NCBI RefSeq assembly: GCF_000423165.1
Contig: NZ_KE383983.1
Location: 1,164,376-1,228,375, forward strand
Direction: 5' to 3'
DNA length: 64,000 bases
DNA from: Pseudidiomarina sediminum DSM 21906
Lineage (GTDB): Bacteria > Pseudomonadota > Gammaproteobacteria > Enterobacterales > Alteromonadaceae
In this document: positions 1 to 7,950 of the stretch, in pieces
Position numbering within the stretch: position 1 is the first letter of the stretch
Layout: every line of letters begins with the position of its first letter
The notes under the pieces: generated by a model
Told to the model about the DNA's origin: nothing
Database searches by the model: none
The model's input: only the letters and a program-made list of their open reading frames with translations
Program-made: the position numbers and the translations under genes

Positions 1-491
1 ACGGTATTTAGGTGTTCTATGTAGCGCAGGAAGGAAGCATGGTCTACACCAACGTTGCCCCTAGTGAAATTGTTTACAAAAACTTCGTGATCATGATCGC
101 TTGGAATAATTAGGTGAGCGTTTCGATCCCAAAGTCTGCAAACCAAATCTATATATGAATTAAACTCAATTTGAGTAGTTTTTAGGCCTTTGTCCCACCC
201 AATAAAATGGCATTGCCTTGACAACTTAGATACCTTTTCATTTAAGGTAAAGCAAAGGTTTTCCCTAAGAGGTTTCTCCTTTTCGCGTTTATACTCCATT
301 TTCTTTTCTTTAAACTCGATTAGCACGTTGTGTGAATCCGTACTGGCAAAAAAATCAGAAAATATTTTATCTTGGATTCCTGAAAAGTTCCCAATTACGT
401 AACTAATGTCTGCTTCAGAATTACTATGAAAAGAATCTCTTAAGTATCCAGAAAAGAAATCAATAACCTGAGATTCACCCATTTTTCTCAT
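1..491 (-). CDS. hypothetical protein, truncated by the window edge
   Basis: Read on the minus strand from ATG at 491, this frame stays open for 163 codons to the first base of the window, so the C-terminus is missing. An AGAGG ribosome-binding site sits just upstream of the ATG. The protein begins MRKMGESQVIDFFSGYLRD and is soluble and charged, with no signal peptide or membrane segment. I do not recognise the family. One stretch, ISYVIGNFSG followed about 20 residues later by NVLIEFKEKK, resembles the strand-turn-ExK part of PD-(D/E)XK nuclease folds, but this is only a motif-level guess. Its AT-rich codon use differs from the core genes to the right, and it neighbours a transposase relic, so it is probably horizontally acquired. 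Confidence 0.65.
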   Translation of the reverse strand, partial: MRKMGESQVIDFFSGYLRDSFHSNSEADISYVIGNFSGIQDKIFSDFFASTDSHNVLIEFKEKKMEYKREKEKPLRENLCFTLNEKVSKLSRQCHFIGWDKGLKTTQIEFNSYIDLVCRLWDRNAHLIIPSDHDHEVFVNNFTRGNVGVDHASFLRYIEHLNT

Positions 492-869
492 GTTTACCTC
501 TCGAAAATCTTATTTTTATATATATTTCGTGCTTGCTTTGCTACCTGTTGAATAATAGTTGCGTATCTTAAAATTGCCTGAGGCAAACATAGTTTCACCT
601 TGAAAAGCTCTGAATAATAGAGAGCATATTAAGTATGCTCAATTAGGCTTTAATCGGAACGTAATATTCAACCTTTATATGTTATTGACAATAAACGAAT
701 TAAATAAACAACACAATAACAAATTGCTCATTAACGCAGAGATAAATACGCGGCTTCAAATTCGCAGGCCAAAACGCTTACGAATAAAGATGAGCAGGGT
801 GAGCGATTAAGTAAGGTAAGACTCTAACGTCCAGTCTTCGCTCATTAGCAAGTATCGGCTTGGTGCCCG
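492..869. other. AT-rich non-coding spacer
   Basis: There is no convincing gene here. The part next to 491 should hold the promoter of the truncated minus-strand gene; an AT-rich run at 515-530 could serve as a -10 region but no clear pair of hexamers stands out. Two small inverted repeats are visible: TTGCC/GGCAA at 574-586 and GAGCATA/TATGCTC at 622-640, neither followed by a T-run. The base composition is clearly more AT-rich than the core sequence beyond 1.9 kb. Confidence 0.5.
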
Positions 870-1256
870 AAGTGGACCTACAGTTACGTTGAGTTTACGG
901 GCTTTTCCGATGAAACGACTTATTAAGAGTTATACAAGATCCACCCCGATATGGATGTCACAACAAACCGCATTCATTGGGATAATGGCAGAGAATTTGC
1001 GGGTTTGCAGGACAAATGACCGACCTACAAGGTGACGCTAGTGTTCTCTCGTCCTGGTAAGCCAACAGATAATGCCTACATCGAGTCACTGAACGGCAGT
1101 TTTCGCGATGAGTGCCTTAACTGTCACTGGTTCGAATCGCTAACCGATGCTAAATTAAAAATCGAAGCTTGGCGCGATGACTATAACAAGAGTCGACCTC
1201 ACCGGGCTTTAAATAACCTGCCACCCTTGCAGTTCGTGGCATCCATTGAAAATTGA
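870..1256 (+). pseudogene. decayed IS3-family-like transposase (C-terminal part)
   Basis: The last 74 codons (1032-1256) read SRPGKPTDNAYIESLNGSF, then RDECLN and RPHRALNNLPP. This is the C-terminal half of the DDE integrase core typical of IS3-family OrfB, IS407/IS51 group, including the catalytic Glu of the IES motif. The same frame continues upstream through HWDNGREFAG, which holds the second catalytic Asp, but is broken by in-frame stops at 1017-1019 (TGA) and 924-926 (TAA). No first Asp region, no OrfA and no left terminal repeat are visible, so the element is 5'-truncated and inactive. The upstream stretch fits the IS407 pattern less well and might derive from a different element. Confidence 0.8.
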
Positions 1257-1275
1257 ACAGCTCAATTCATTCCTC

Positions 1276-1303
1276 GAGTGGTTCTAATAATGGGGGCCTG
1301 TCA
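1276..1303 (+). repeat. candidate right terminal end of the IS relic
   Basis: About 20-45 bp past the transposase stop, a G-rich segment ends GGGGGCCTGTCA. IS3-family elements of the IS407/IS51 group commonly end in a G-rich terminal repeat finishing with a CA dinucleotide at about this distance. The matching left repeat was not found upstream, in line with truncation. The assignment rests on position and style only. Confidence 0.35.
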
Positions 1304-1345
1304 TTGCTTCCTAGATACGAGTTTACATATAGGTTTCTAAAAAAT

Positions 1346-1675
1346 TCAGAGTGATGCTTTGAGTAGTCCATCAAGTAGAGACGTTAAGGCGACGATTGCA
1401 TAAATAGTGAAGGTTCCAGCAACTATGAGACTAAGAATATTTGCGAATTCGCTATCCTCTAGAAAATTTATGAAAAGTGGTTTCAGGAACACACCAAAGC
1501 CTTTATGCAACGATATCCAAGTATACACAATACTTATTAAAACAAAGGGTAAAATGAAATGGTTATCAGTCTTCCACCAAGCATATGTAACAGCTGCTGT
1601 TAGAGATACCCAGCTTAACCACCTAAACCAAGAATCTATATGTTTTGAGTCAAAAAGATAATTTAGAAATTTCAA
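1346..1675 (-). CDS. small predicted membrane protein, unknown function
   Basis: This 109-residue frame starts at TTG 1675 with an AGAGA-type ribosome site about 8 bp upstream. The protein has three likely membrane segments: roughly residues 16-37 (WLSWVSLTAAVTYAWW), 40-60 (ILPFVLISIVYTWISL) and 80-104 (ILSLIVAGTFTIYAIVALTSLL). Hydrophobic runs spaced by short charged loops favour this reading over the overlapping plus-strand frame. I do not recognise the family. It lies between the transposase relic and the slyD terminator in AT-rich accessory sequence. It could be a stranded cargo gene, or a frame that is no longer expressed. Confidence 0.5.
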   Translation of the reverse strand: MKFLNYLFDSKHIDSWFRWLSWVSLTAAVTYAWWKTDNHFILPFVLISIVYTWISLHKGFGVFLKPLFINFLEDSEFANILSLIVAGTFTIYAIVALTSLLDGLLKASL

Positions 1676-1845
1676 TTTAAGTTCTCTTTAGTTGATTGGT
1701 TTCGGTTTATGATTCAATGAGTTAACTTGCAGTGTTAAGCTAGAGTTAAATATGTATCCAAATAGTAATATTCCTAATAGATAGCAAGTAGTCAACAACA
1801 AAAGTTATACGAAGTGCTGAGCGTGTATACTTGACCCACAAAAAA

Positions 1846-1863
1846 ACGCACCCGAAGGTGCGT
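1846..1863 (-). terminator. rho-independent terminator, slyD operon (bidirectional)
   Basis: A perfect 7-bp stem (ACGCACC/GGTGCGT) around a CGAA tetraloop is flanked by an A-run on the left and a T-run on the right, so it can stop transcription from either side. It lies 33 bp past the slyD stop codon and marks the border between accessory and core sequence. Confidence 0.85.
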
Positions 1864-1895
1864 TTTTACGTTTAAAGCTGAGTAAGTCGGGCGAC

Positions 1896-2384
1896 TTAGT
1901 CGTGGTTGTGGTTGCCGTCGGCGTGAACGTGACCGTGGTCAAGTTCGCTTTGGTCAGCGTCACGTACTTCAACAACTTCAACGTCGAAGCTTAATGCTTT
2001 ACCTGCTAATGGGTGGTTACCGTCAACGGTGACTTCGTCGTCGCTCACTTCAACGATGATCACTGATTGCTCACCGTGGTCGGTGCTTGCGCGGAACTGC
2101 ATGCCTGGCTCAACTGGGTTGTCGCCGAACAAGTTGCGCGGTACGGTTTGGATGAGGCCGTCATGGCGCTCGCCGTAAGCATCTTCAGGTGCGATGTCAG
2201 CATTGAATTTGTCGCCAGTAGCTTTGCCAGCTAACGCATTTTCAAGGCCTTTAATCAACATGCCGCGACCAAAGATGAATTGTAGCGGTTGACCTTCTTG
2301 TGATTGATCAAGCAATTGGCCTTCAGCGGTTTTCACGGTGTAGTGAATGCCGACAACTTTATCTTGGCTAATGGTTTGAGTCAT
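1896..2384 (-). CDS. slyD: FKBP-type peptidyl-prolyl cis-trans isomerase SlyD
   Basis: This 162-residue cytoplasmic prolyl isomerase/chaperone of the SlyD family also takes part in nickel handling in relatives. The FKBP core is split by an insert-in-flap domain. Visible marks are FGRGMLIKGLENAL near residue 39, PEDAYGERH near 66, and VDGNHPLAGKALSFDVEVV near 120-138. The C-terminal tail HGHVHADGNHNHD is a short version of the metal-binding histidine tail and lacks the Cys residues of the E. coli tail. Its ATG overlaps the ygfZ stop (ATGA), so the two are translationally coupled. A terminator follows at 1846. Confidence 0.93.
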   Translation of the reverse strand: MTQTISQDKVVGIHYTVKTAEGQLLDQSQEGQPLQFIFGRGMLIKGLENALAGKATGDKFNADIAPEDAYGERHDGLIQTVPRNLFGDNPVEPGMQFRASTDHGEQSVIIVEVSDDEVTVDGNHPLAGKALSFDVEVVEVRDADQSELDHGHVHADGNHNHD

Positions 2385-3325
2385 GATTCGTCCAATGTAT
2401 AAGGCAGTGGGTAAATTTCCAAGAGACTCACGTCATCATCTTTGATGCGTAAACGTACGTCATTGTCGAGATCACTCGGCAATACCGCTAACACATCCAG
2501 CGTTTGTTCAGCACGGCTCACTGCATTAATTACCGTACCTGCACGACGCCAGTTTTCACCCAATTGTTGTTCAACAGTTGCTCCTGCTGACACTAATTGA
2601 CCGTGTCCACGTAGGCGATAAAGTGCACGCTTTTGCTTACCCAAATATTTCATTCGGGCAACCGTCTCTTGGCCGATATAACACCCCTTGTTAAAGCTGA
2701 TGCCGCCGAGGGCTTGTACATTCAGCATTTGGGGCACAAACTCCGCTATTGTACCTGAAAACAGGGCCGGTCGGCCACGCTCGATTTCAAGTGCTTGCCA
2801 TAAGCTTTCAGCAGAGTTGGTAGGAAAAGCTTCACCTCGGTTGAGGCATAAGTATTGATCAGGATGTGCGCCCAGGCTCAGTATGGTGGCCTGTTCGGTG
2901 CGGCTGACAGCTGCCTGTTCGGCTTCCGCCAGAGGTGCGCCCAATAATTCTGCCAAGCGGGCAGGGGCCGCCGAGCCAAATACGCCGAACAATTGGTACT
3001 GGTCGGTCACATCGCTAATTTCAATTTTGTTAAAGATGCCGTATTTCTGTAATTGCGCTTTGATTGCTTCAAGTGCAGGTTGCGACGCAACCAGTTGTAC
3101 GCATTCACCGCTCCCGAACAACCAGAACGTTCCGAGTGTTTTACCTTTTGCGTCGCAGTAGGCACCGTAACGCCATGAATCATCGCGTAATTGTTTTAAG
3201 TCACAGGTCAATTGGCCTTGTAAAAAGCTGATGGCGTCAGGGCCACTCACCTGTAAGACACCATGATCGGTGAGGGAAACAGTTACGTATTCTGGTGTAG
3301 CTTTGGTAAACTCTGTCGTCAACAC
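2381..3325 (-). CDS. ygfZ: tRNA-modifying protein YgfZ (folate-binding, GcvT-like)
   Basis: YgfZ is a folate-dependent protein needed for repair or assembly of certain iron-sulfur enzymes, including the tRNA-modifying MiaB. The family signature KGCYIGQETVAR is present about 80 residues from the C-terminus, and the N-terminus carries VSGPDAISFLQGQLTCDL, the usual GcvT-like start. I place the start at GTG 3325 (314 aa), which has a GAGG site 5-6 bp upstream. The frame stays open up to 3421, but that longer form would overlap the divergent sdhE start. The gene is coupled to slyD by a 4-bp overlap and divergent from sdhE. Confidence 0.92.
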   Translation of the reverse strand: MLTTEFTKATPEYVTVSLTDHGVLQVSGPDAISFLQGQLTCDLKQLRDDSWRYGAYCDAKGKTLGTFWLFGSGECVQLVASQPALEAIKAQLQKYGIFNKIEISDVTDQYQLFGVFGSAAPARLAELLGAPLAEAEQAAVSRTEQATILSLGAHPDQYLCLNRGEAFPTNSAESLWQALEIERGRPALFSGTIAEFVPQMLNVQALGGISFNKGCYIGQETVARMKYLGKQKRALYRLRGHGQLVSAGATVEQQLGENWRRAGTVINAVSRAEQTLDVLAVLPSDLDNDVRLRIKDDDVSLLEIYPLPYTLDES

Positions 3326-3403
3326 GGTAAACCTCGTTGTTTCGCATCTATGTTCGATAGGTGGGGACTGTTTTTCATTATACAAGAGACGTTGTAAGAA
3401 CTT

Positions 3404-3676
3404 ATGGAAAAATTGCAGCAAAATGCCGATTCATTGCGGAATAAAAACCGCCTTCGTTGGGCTTGTCGTCGCGGCATGCTGGAGCTTGACGTATTATTCG
3501 CGCCGTTTGTTGAAGAGGCGTACGATGATTTAGATGAACAGCAACAAGACGTGTTCCGTCGCTTGTTGACTTGCGATGACCCTGATTTATTTGCCTGGTT
3601 TATGGGCCATCAGCCTTGTGAAGACGAAGAGCTCCGAGGCATGGTCGAGTTCATCTTAAGCCGCGTTAAAGTTTAA
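3404..3676 (+). CDS. sdhE: FAD assembly factor SdhE
   Basis: This 90-residue helical protein promotes covalent flavinylation of succinate dehydrogenase and fumarate reductase. The conserved RRGMLELDVLF stretch (family motif RGxxE) is at residues 23-33, and the acidic segment around DDPDLFAWFMG is typical. Length matches the family (80-95 aa). It is the first gene of a short plus-strand unit with the YgfX-like gene 1 bp downstream, the usual arrangement in gammaproteobacteria, and is divergent from ygfZ. Confidence 0.95.
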   Translation: MEKLQQNADSLRNKNRLRWACRRGMLELDVLFAPFVEEAYDDLDEQQQDVFRRLLTCDDPDLFAWFMGHQPCEDEELRGMVEFILSRVKV

Positions 3677-3677
3677 G

Positions 3678-3974
3678 ATGTGGTTGTGCAGTCAGTCGCC
3701 TTGGCGTTGGCTGCCGATCGCCGCTTCCGTTTGGGCCATCGAGCCTGAACACTTCACCTTACGTCGTTTAGACCATTATCACGCAACCGTGTTAGGTGCC
3801 CCACACTGGATTTTTATCACCCCTTGGTGGGTGGCGATTTATTTTCGACGGGTGGAAGGGAACGGCCAACCACAGCCACCGCGATGGTGGCTGTGTTGTC
3901 ATGCTTGGACGGATGGTTTGAGCTTTGCGCGTTGTCGGCGCATGGCTTTAGTTTGGCGACAGCAACGTCGGTAA
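3678..3974 (+). CDS. YgfX-like small membrane protein
   Basis: This 98-codon frame starts at ATG 3678, one base after the sdhE stop. It has a Trp-rich character ([13 protein letters not shown] near the start, [16 protein letters not shown] in the middle) and a basic C-terminus. In related genomes this slot after sdhE is filled by ygfX (cptA), a short membrane-associated protein. The identification rests on position, size class and tryptophan pattern, since YgfX is poorly conserved. It is shorter than E. coli YgfX (135 aa) and has at most weak membrane segments. Its last 27 bp overlap the 3' end of the convergent nadB. Confidence 0.55.
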   Translation: MWLCSQSPWRWLPIAASVWAIEPEHFTLRRLDHYHATVLGAPHWIFITPWWVAIYFRRVEGNGQPQPPRWWLCCHAWTDGLSFARCRRMALVWRQQRR

Positions 3975-5546
3975 CGGGTTTTCGGCCAGCTCTGGGTAGT
4001 CGAGCGTGTAATGCAGGCCACGGCTTTCTTTCCGCTGCATGGCCGAGCGCACGATCAGTTCCGCCACTTGTACCAAGTTACGTAACTCCAGCAGGTTGTT
4101 GCTGACGCGGAAGTGGCTGTAGTACTCGTTGATCTCTTGCTGTAACAACTCAATGCGACGCAAGGCCCGTTCTAAGCGCTTGGTGGTGCGCACAATACCC
4201 ACGTAGTCCCACATAAACAGGCGCAGCTCGTGCCAGTTGTGCTGGATGATCACTTCTTCGTCTGAATTCGTGACTTTACTTTCATCCCAGCGTGGCAAGT
4301 CAAAGTTGAACTCAGCATCGGCTAAACCCTCGCAAATATCTGCGGCTGCCGCTTGCGCGAATACGAGACACTCCAACAATGAGTTACTGGCCATGCGGTT
4401 GGCGCCGTGTAAGCCGGTGTAGGCGACTTCGCCGATCGCATACAAATGGGGAATATCCGTTTGCGCGGCCAGGTTGGTCATTACGCCACCACAGGTGTAA
4501 TGCGCCGCAGGCACCACAGGCATCGGTTGCTGAGTAATATCAATGCCTAACCCCAAGCACTTCTCATAAATGGTCGGGAAGTGCTCGCGAATAAACTCGG
4601 CGGGTTTGTGCGAGATATCCAAATACATGCAATCGGCGCCAAGGCGCTTCATTTCATAGTCAATGGCACGGGCTACTACATCGCGTGGCGCGAGCTCGGC
4701 CGCTTCGTGGAAGTCCGGCATAAAGCGGCTACCATCAGGCCGTTTCAAATAGGCGCCTTCACCACGCAGCGCTTCGGTGAGCAAGAAGGATTGCGCGTTA
4801 GGGTGGAACAAGCAGGTCGGATGAAACTGATTGAATTCCATGTTGGCAACGCGACATCCTGCACGCCAAGCCATGGCAATGCCGTCACCGCTGGCAACAT
4901 CGGGGTTTGAAGTGTACTGATACACTTTACTGGCACCACCGGTGGCCAAGGCCACGAATTTCGCTGCGACCGTTTCGACGCGTTCCGCGGCACGGTTCCA
5001 AATGTAGGCGCCGTAAACGCGTTGGGGCTGCTGGGTGTGGCGCGAGGTAATAAGGTCAACGGCGTTATAGCGTTCCAATACCTGAATGTTTGGGTGCTGA
5101 CGCACTTGTTCAACCAAGGTGGTTTGCACGGCTTTGCCGGTCGCATCTGCGGCATGTAAAATGCGGCGATGGCTATGACCACCTTCTTGGTTGAGATGGA
5201 ATTTGCTCTCACCATTGGCAGCGTCAACGCGATCAAAGCCCACGCCCATTTCAATCAACCACTGTAAACTTTTCTTCGCATTTGAGGTGGTAAAGGCAAC
5301 AGCTTCAGGGTCGCACAGGCCAGCCCCAGCCACCAAGGTATCTTGAATGTGGCTTTCAATGCTATCATTCTCATCAAAGACAGCGGCAATGCCGCCTTGA
5401 GCATAATAGGTTGAGCCTTCCGTCAAGGGGCCTTTTGAGAGCACCATGACCTTGGCTGCGTCGGCAAGATGTAAAGCGAGTGTTAAACCAGCAGCACCGC
5501 TGCCGATAATGAGCACATCGCATTGATAATCAATGACGTGTTCCAT
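3948..5546 (-). CDS. nadB: L-aspartate oxidase
   Basis: NadB is a flavoprotein that oxidises L-aspartate to iminoaspartate, the first step of de novo NAD synthesis. The FAD-binding GSGAAGL lies at residues 15-21, followed by the succinate dehydrogenase-type flavoprotein signatures [36 protein letters not shown] and [13 protein letters not shown], and a helical C-terminal domain. I prefer ATG 5546 (532 aa) because the protein then starts [15 protein letters not shown] as in relatives; an in-frame TTG at 5573 would add nine residues. It is divergent from rpoE and overlaps the YgfX-like gene at its 3' end. nadA and nadC are not in the window. Confidence 0.96.
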   Translation of the reverse strand: MEHVIDYQCDVLIIGSGAAGLTLALHLADAAKVMVLSKGPLTEGSTYYAQGGIAAVFDENDSIESHIQDTLVAGAGLCDPEAVAFTTSNAKKSLQWLIEMGVGFDRVDAANGESKFHLNQEGGHSHRRILHAADATGKAVQTTLVEQVRQHPNIQVLERYNAVDLITSRHTQQPQRVYGAYIWNRAAERVETVAAKFVALATGGASKVYQYTSNPDVASGDGIAMAWRAGCRVANMEFNQFHPTCLFHPNAQSFLLTEALRGEGAYLKRPDGSRFMPDFHEAAELAPRDVVARAIDYEMKRLGADCMYLDISHKPAEFIREHFPTIYEKCLGLGIDITQQPMPVVPAAHYTCGGVMTNLAAQTDIPHLYAIGEVAYTGLHGANRMASNSLLECLVFAQAAAADICEGLADAEFNFDLPRWDESKVTNSDEEVIIQHNWHELRLFMWDYVGIVRTTKRLERALRRIELLQQEINEYYSHFRVSNNLLELRNLVQVAELIVRSAMQRKESRGLHYTLDYPELAENPLPTLLSPN

Positions 5547-5627
5547 AAAGTAAAGACTACTCGTAGAGCGCAACGCGCTGTTTTGCCAATGGAATAGCGC
5601 GATTTTACTCTTTTAGAAATTTTTTGC

Positions 5628-5654
5628 GAACTTTTTGCGAAAGGCTTGGTCAGA
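5628..5654 (+). promoter_or_regulatory. candidate sigma-E promoter of rpoE
   Basis: GAACTT at 5628-5633, 16 bp, then TCAGA at 5650-5654 matches the sigma-E pattern (GGAACTT, about 16 bp, TCnnA-type -10). It sits 75 bp before the rpoE ATG in the nadB-rpoE divergent gap. Autoregulation of rpoE from such a promoter is established in E. coli, so position and sequence agree. The first G of the -35 is C here. Confidence 0.55.
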
Positions 5655-5729
5655 CTTTGCAGTGTGAAAAACTGGAATGGTTGGGCCTGGTTCGCAGTAC
5701 AAGGTTTGGGTTGAGGAGAACAGGCTCAG

Positions 5730-6308
5730 ATGAGCGAACAAGAAACTGATAAAGCGCTCGTGTTGCGTGTGCAACAGGGCGACCAGCAAGCCTTTAACTT
5801 GTTGGTGCAAAAATATCAGCACAAAGTAATGAGCCTGATTTCACGTTACGTTAAACAGGCGGCCGATGTGCCTGATGTTGCGCAAGAAGCGTTTGTAAAA
5901 GCCTATCGAGCGATAGGAAGTTTTCGTGGCGATAGTGCCTTCTATACATGGCTTTATCGCATTGCAGTGAACACTGCGAAGAATTATTTGGTTGCGCAAG
6001 GACGCAAACCACCTGCGACCGATGTCGATGCTGGTGAAGCCGATTACTTAGAGGGAGCAGGGGCGTTACGCGACGGAGCGTCACCGGAGAGCTTGCTACT
6101 CACCGATGAGATTCGCGATGTAGTGATGAACACAATAGAGGCGTTGCCAGATGATTTACGCCGTGCCATCACCTTACGAGAAATTGAAGGGCTGGGTTAT
6201 GAAGAGATTGCCATTGAAATGGACTGTCCAATTGGTACAGTACGTTCACGCATTTTCCGAGCCCGAGAAGCGATTGATGCGCAACTAAGACCACTCTTAG
6301 AGCGCTAA
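5730..6308 (+). CDS. rpoE: RNA polymerase sigma factor RpoE (sigma-E)
   Basis: This 192-residue ECF sigma factor directs the response to misfolded outer-membrane proteins. Sigma region 2 is seen at about residues 20-90 (DVAQEAFVKAYRAIGSFRG, FYTWLYRIAVNTAKN), and region 4 at about 130-185 (LPDDLRRAITLREIEGLGY, then GTVRSRIFRAREAI in the recognition helix). Length equals that of the family. A GAGGAG ribosome site lies about 11 bp before the ATG. It heads the rpoE-rseA-rseB-rseC operon, and a sigma-E-like promoter precedes it. Confidence 0.97.
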   Translation: MSEQETDKALVLRVQQGDQQAFNLLVQKYQHKVMSLISRYVKQAADVPDVAQEAFVKAYRAIGSFRGDSAFYTWLYRIAVNTAKNYLVAQGRKPPATDVDAGEADYLEGAGALRDGASPESLLLTDEIRDVVMNTIEALPDDLRRAITLREIEGLGYEEIAIEMDCPIGTVRSRIFRAREAIDAQLRPLLER

Positions 6309-6325
6309 TTAACTGAGGAAACTTT

Positions 6326-6946
6326 ATGACAGACCGTAGCTATGAACAAGTATCAGCATTGCTCGATGACGCCGTGCATGATGCGCGTGAGCAAGCGCAG
6401 CATATTGATACTTTGTTAAGCGACACCGATGCGCAGCAAGCGTGGGGACGGTACGCATTGATGGGCCGCATCATGAAAAATGAAGCGAGCGCACAACAAC
6501 CTCTAGATATTAGCGCGGCGGTAGCGGCACAAGTTGCGCAAGAAAGTGCGCCAACGCAAGTCGTGCAGGGGCGCTTTGGGAAGCAGCGTTTACAACGTTG
6601 GTTGCGCCCAGCTGGTAGTGTTGCGATTGCTGCCAGTGTCGCCTTGGTCGCGGTATTGACGGTGCAACAAACGCAGCCTATTGATCCAGAGCAAAGCGTT
6701 GAACCGGCCTTTGCGACCACGCCAATTGGCGGACGCAGCCCAGTTAGCTACAATACGGTTTTACAAAGCAGCGAGCCTACCCAAGCAGAGCTTGCGCAAC
6801 AACGTCGGTTATTGCAGTTCTATTTACTTGACCATAACCAGCAACTTCAGCTTTCTTTGCAGGCACAGCAGTTAGATGAGCAAATTCAAAGCGAATCAGA
6901 AACACTTTCAGACGAAACGCCACAACGCGTCTCGAATGGTAACTAA
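6326..6946 (+). CDS. rseA: anti-sigma-E factor RseA
   Basis: RseA is an inner-membrane protein that holds sigma-E inactive and is destroyed by regulated proteolysis under envelope stress. The N-terminal cytoplasmic domain (residues 1-95, with YEQVSALLDDAVHD and WGRYALMGRIM) matches the sigma-E-binding domain. One membrane segment follows at about 96-114 (GSVAIAASVALVAVLTV), then a periplasmic domain rich in Gln. It starts 17 bp after rpoE and overlaps rseB by 11 bp. Confidence 0.93.
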   Translation: MTDRSYEQVSALLDDAVHDAREQAQHIDTLLSDTDAQQAWGRYALMGRIMKNEASAQQPLDISAAVAAQVAQESAPTQVVQGRFGKQRLQRWLRPAGSVAIAASVALVAVLTVQQTQPIDPEQSVEPAFATTPIGGRSPVSYNTVLQSSEPTQAELAQQRRLLQFYLLDHNQQLQLSLQAQQLDEQIQSESETLSDETPQRVSNGN

Positions 6947-7946
6947 GTTTGTCAGTGGCAGCCTGCTCAGCGGGCTGCTAGTGATGACAGCCTTTTCTCC
7001 CGTCTACGCACAATCTCAAGCTTCCAATAGCGCAACCGCTCCGGCATCTACACTTGCTGAGCAGGGCTTCAATGAGATGGCACGCGCATTGCGTGAACTG
7101 AATTTTGAAGCCACGTTAGTGCGCAGTTCAGGTACGCGTCTTGAACCTATGACTTGGTTGCACGGTACCTATAGCGATGGCCTCGAAGCCGAGTTGATTG
7201 TTATGCTCAATGGCCCAGACACCCGCATTGTGCGTTTAGGCGAAGATACCTCGTACTATTTTCAGCCAACCGATGACTCCTACACCTTACGTAGTGATGT
7301 CACTTATGGCTTGTTGCCCGCAGCCTTCTACCAAAACTTCGCTGCCTTGCAACCGCATTATCAAGTGCGTGCGGCCGGGCGGGGCGTACGGGTGACCGGC
7401 CGCGAAACCCATTACTTGCGTATTCTTAGTAGCGACAACGACCGTTATCACTATGGGCTGTGGATCGATAGTGAATCGGGCATGCTGTTAAAAATGCAGA
7501 TGATGACGCCGCAAGGTGAAGTGTTAGAGCAGTTGCAACTGACCACCTTCCAAGAGCGCGAGAGCATGCCGATCAGTTTAAGCGACTTGCGTGGTATTCC
7601 GCGTCCACCGCGTTTACATGAGTTACGCCAACGTCAGCCGCTGCAATTTAGCATTCAGCCACAGTGGCTACCGAGCGGCTTCAAATTGCTACGGCAAACC
7701 CATCGGAATTTAGCCGCAACGCGGTTGCCGACCGATTATTTCTTATTTAGCGATGGCTTGACGGAAGTCTCGGTGTACGTTACCGAGCGCGAAGCACAAT
7801 CCTTGCCTGAGCTTGGTTTGCAAGGGCCGGAGTCGATTTACAATACCTCATTGCAAAACCATGCCATTACCGTAGTGGGCAAACTGCCGGTGGCGACCCT
7901 TCAACGGATCGCGGAAAATATGGCGGCGGCAGCGCCGGAGCAGTAA
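6936..7946 (+). CDS. rseB: sigma-E regulatory protein RseB
   Basis: RseB is a periplasmic protein that binds RseA and shields it from the protease DegS. I choose ATG 6936 (336 aa), which gives a clean signal peptide (MVTKFVSGSLLSGLL, cut after VYA). The more upstream ATG at 6876 would overlap rseA by 71 bp and spoil the signal. The MucB/RseB N-terminal domain runs to about residue 190 (FEATLVRSSGTRLEPMTWLH, LLPAAFYQNFAALQPHY), followed by the C-terminal domain (SLSDLRGIPRPPR, then PQWLPSGFKLLR). It overlaps rseA by 11 bp and lies 4 bp before rseC. Confidence 0.93.
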   Translation: MVTKFVSGSLLSGLLVMTAFSPVYAQSQASNSATAPASTLAEQGFNEMARALRELNFEATLVRSSGTRLEPMTWLHGTYSDGLEAELIVMLNGPDTRIVRLGEDTSYYFQPTDDSYTLRSDVTYGLLPAAFYQNFAALQPHYQVRAAGRGVRVTGRETHYLRILSSDNDRYHYGLWIDSESGMLLKMQMMTPQGEVLEQLQLTTFQERESMPISLSDLRGIPRPPRLHELRQRQPLQFSIQPQWLPSGFKLLRQTHRNLAATRLPTDYFLFSDGLTEVSVYVTEREAQSLPELGLQGPESIYNTSLQNHAITVVGKLPVATLQRIAENMAAAAPEQ

Positions 7947-7950
7947 CCCT

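Noticed and set aside
190-402. Plus-strand frame of 70 codons near the left edge
   Set aside because: It is antisense to the open minus-strand gene 1-491, which has a better ribosome site and is open to the window end.
1407-1661. Plus-strand frame of 84 codons opposite the small membrane protein
   Set aside because: No recognisable features, while the minus-strand frame gives clear membrane segments.
1676-1845. Possible integron attC site or recombination site between the membrane gene and the slyD terminator
   Set aside because: Several GTTAA-like words are present but no pair of attC core sites with the right arrangement could be found, and no integrase is near.
3326-3421. Upstream in-frame extension of ygfZ
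   Set aside because: It would overlap the start of divergent sdhE and adds residues not seen in the family; GTG 3325 has a proper ribosome site.
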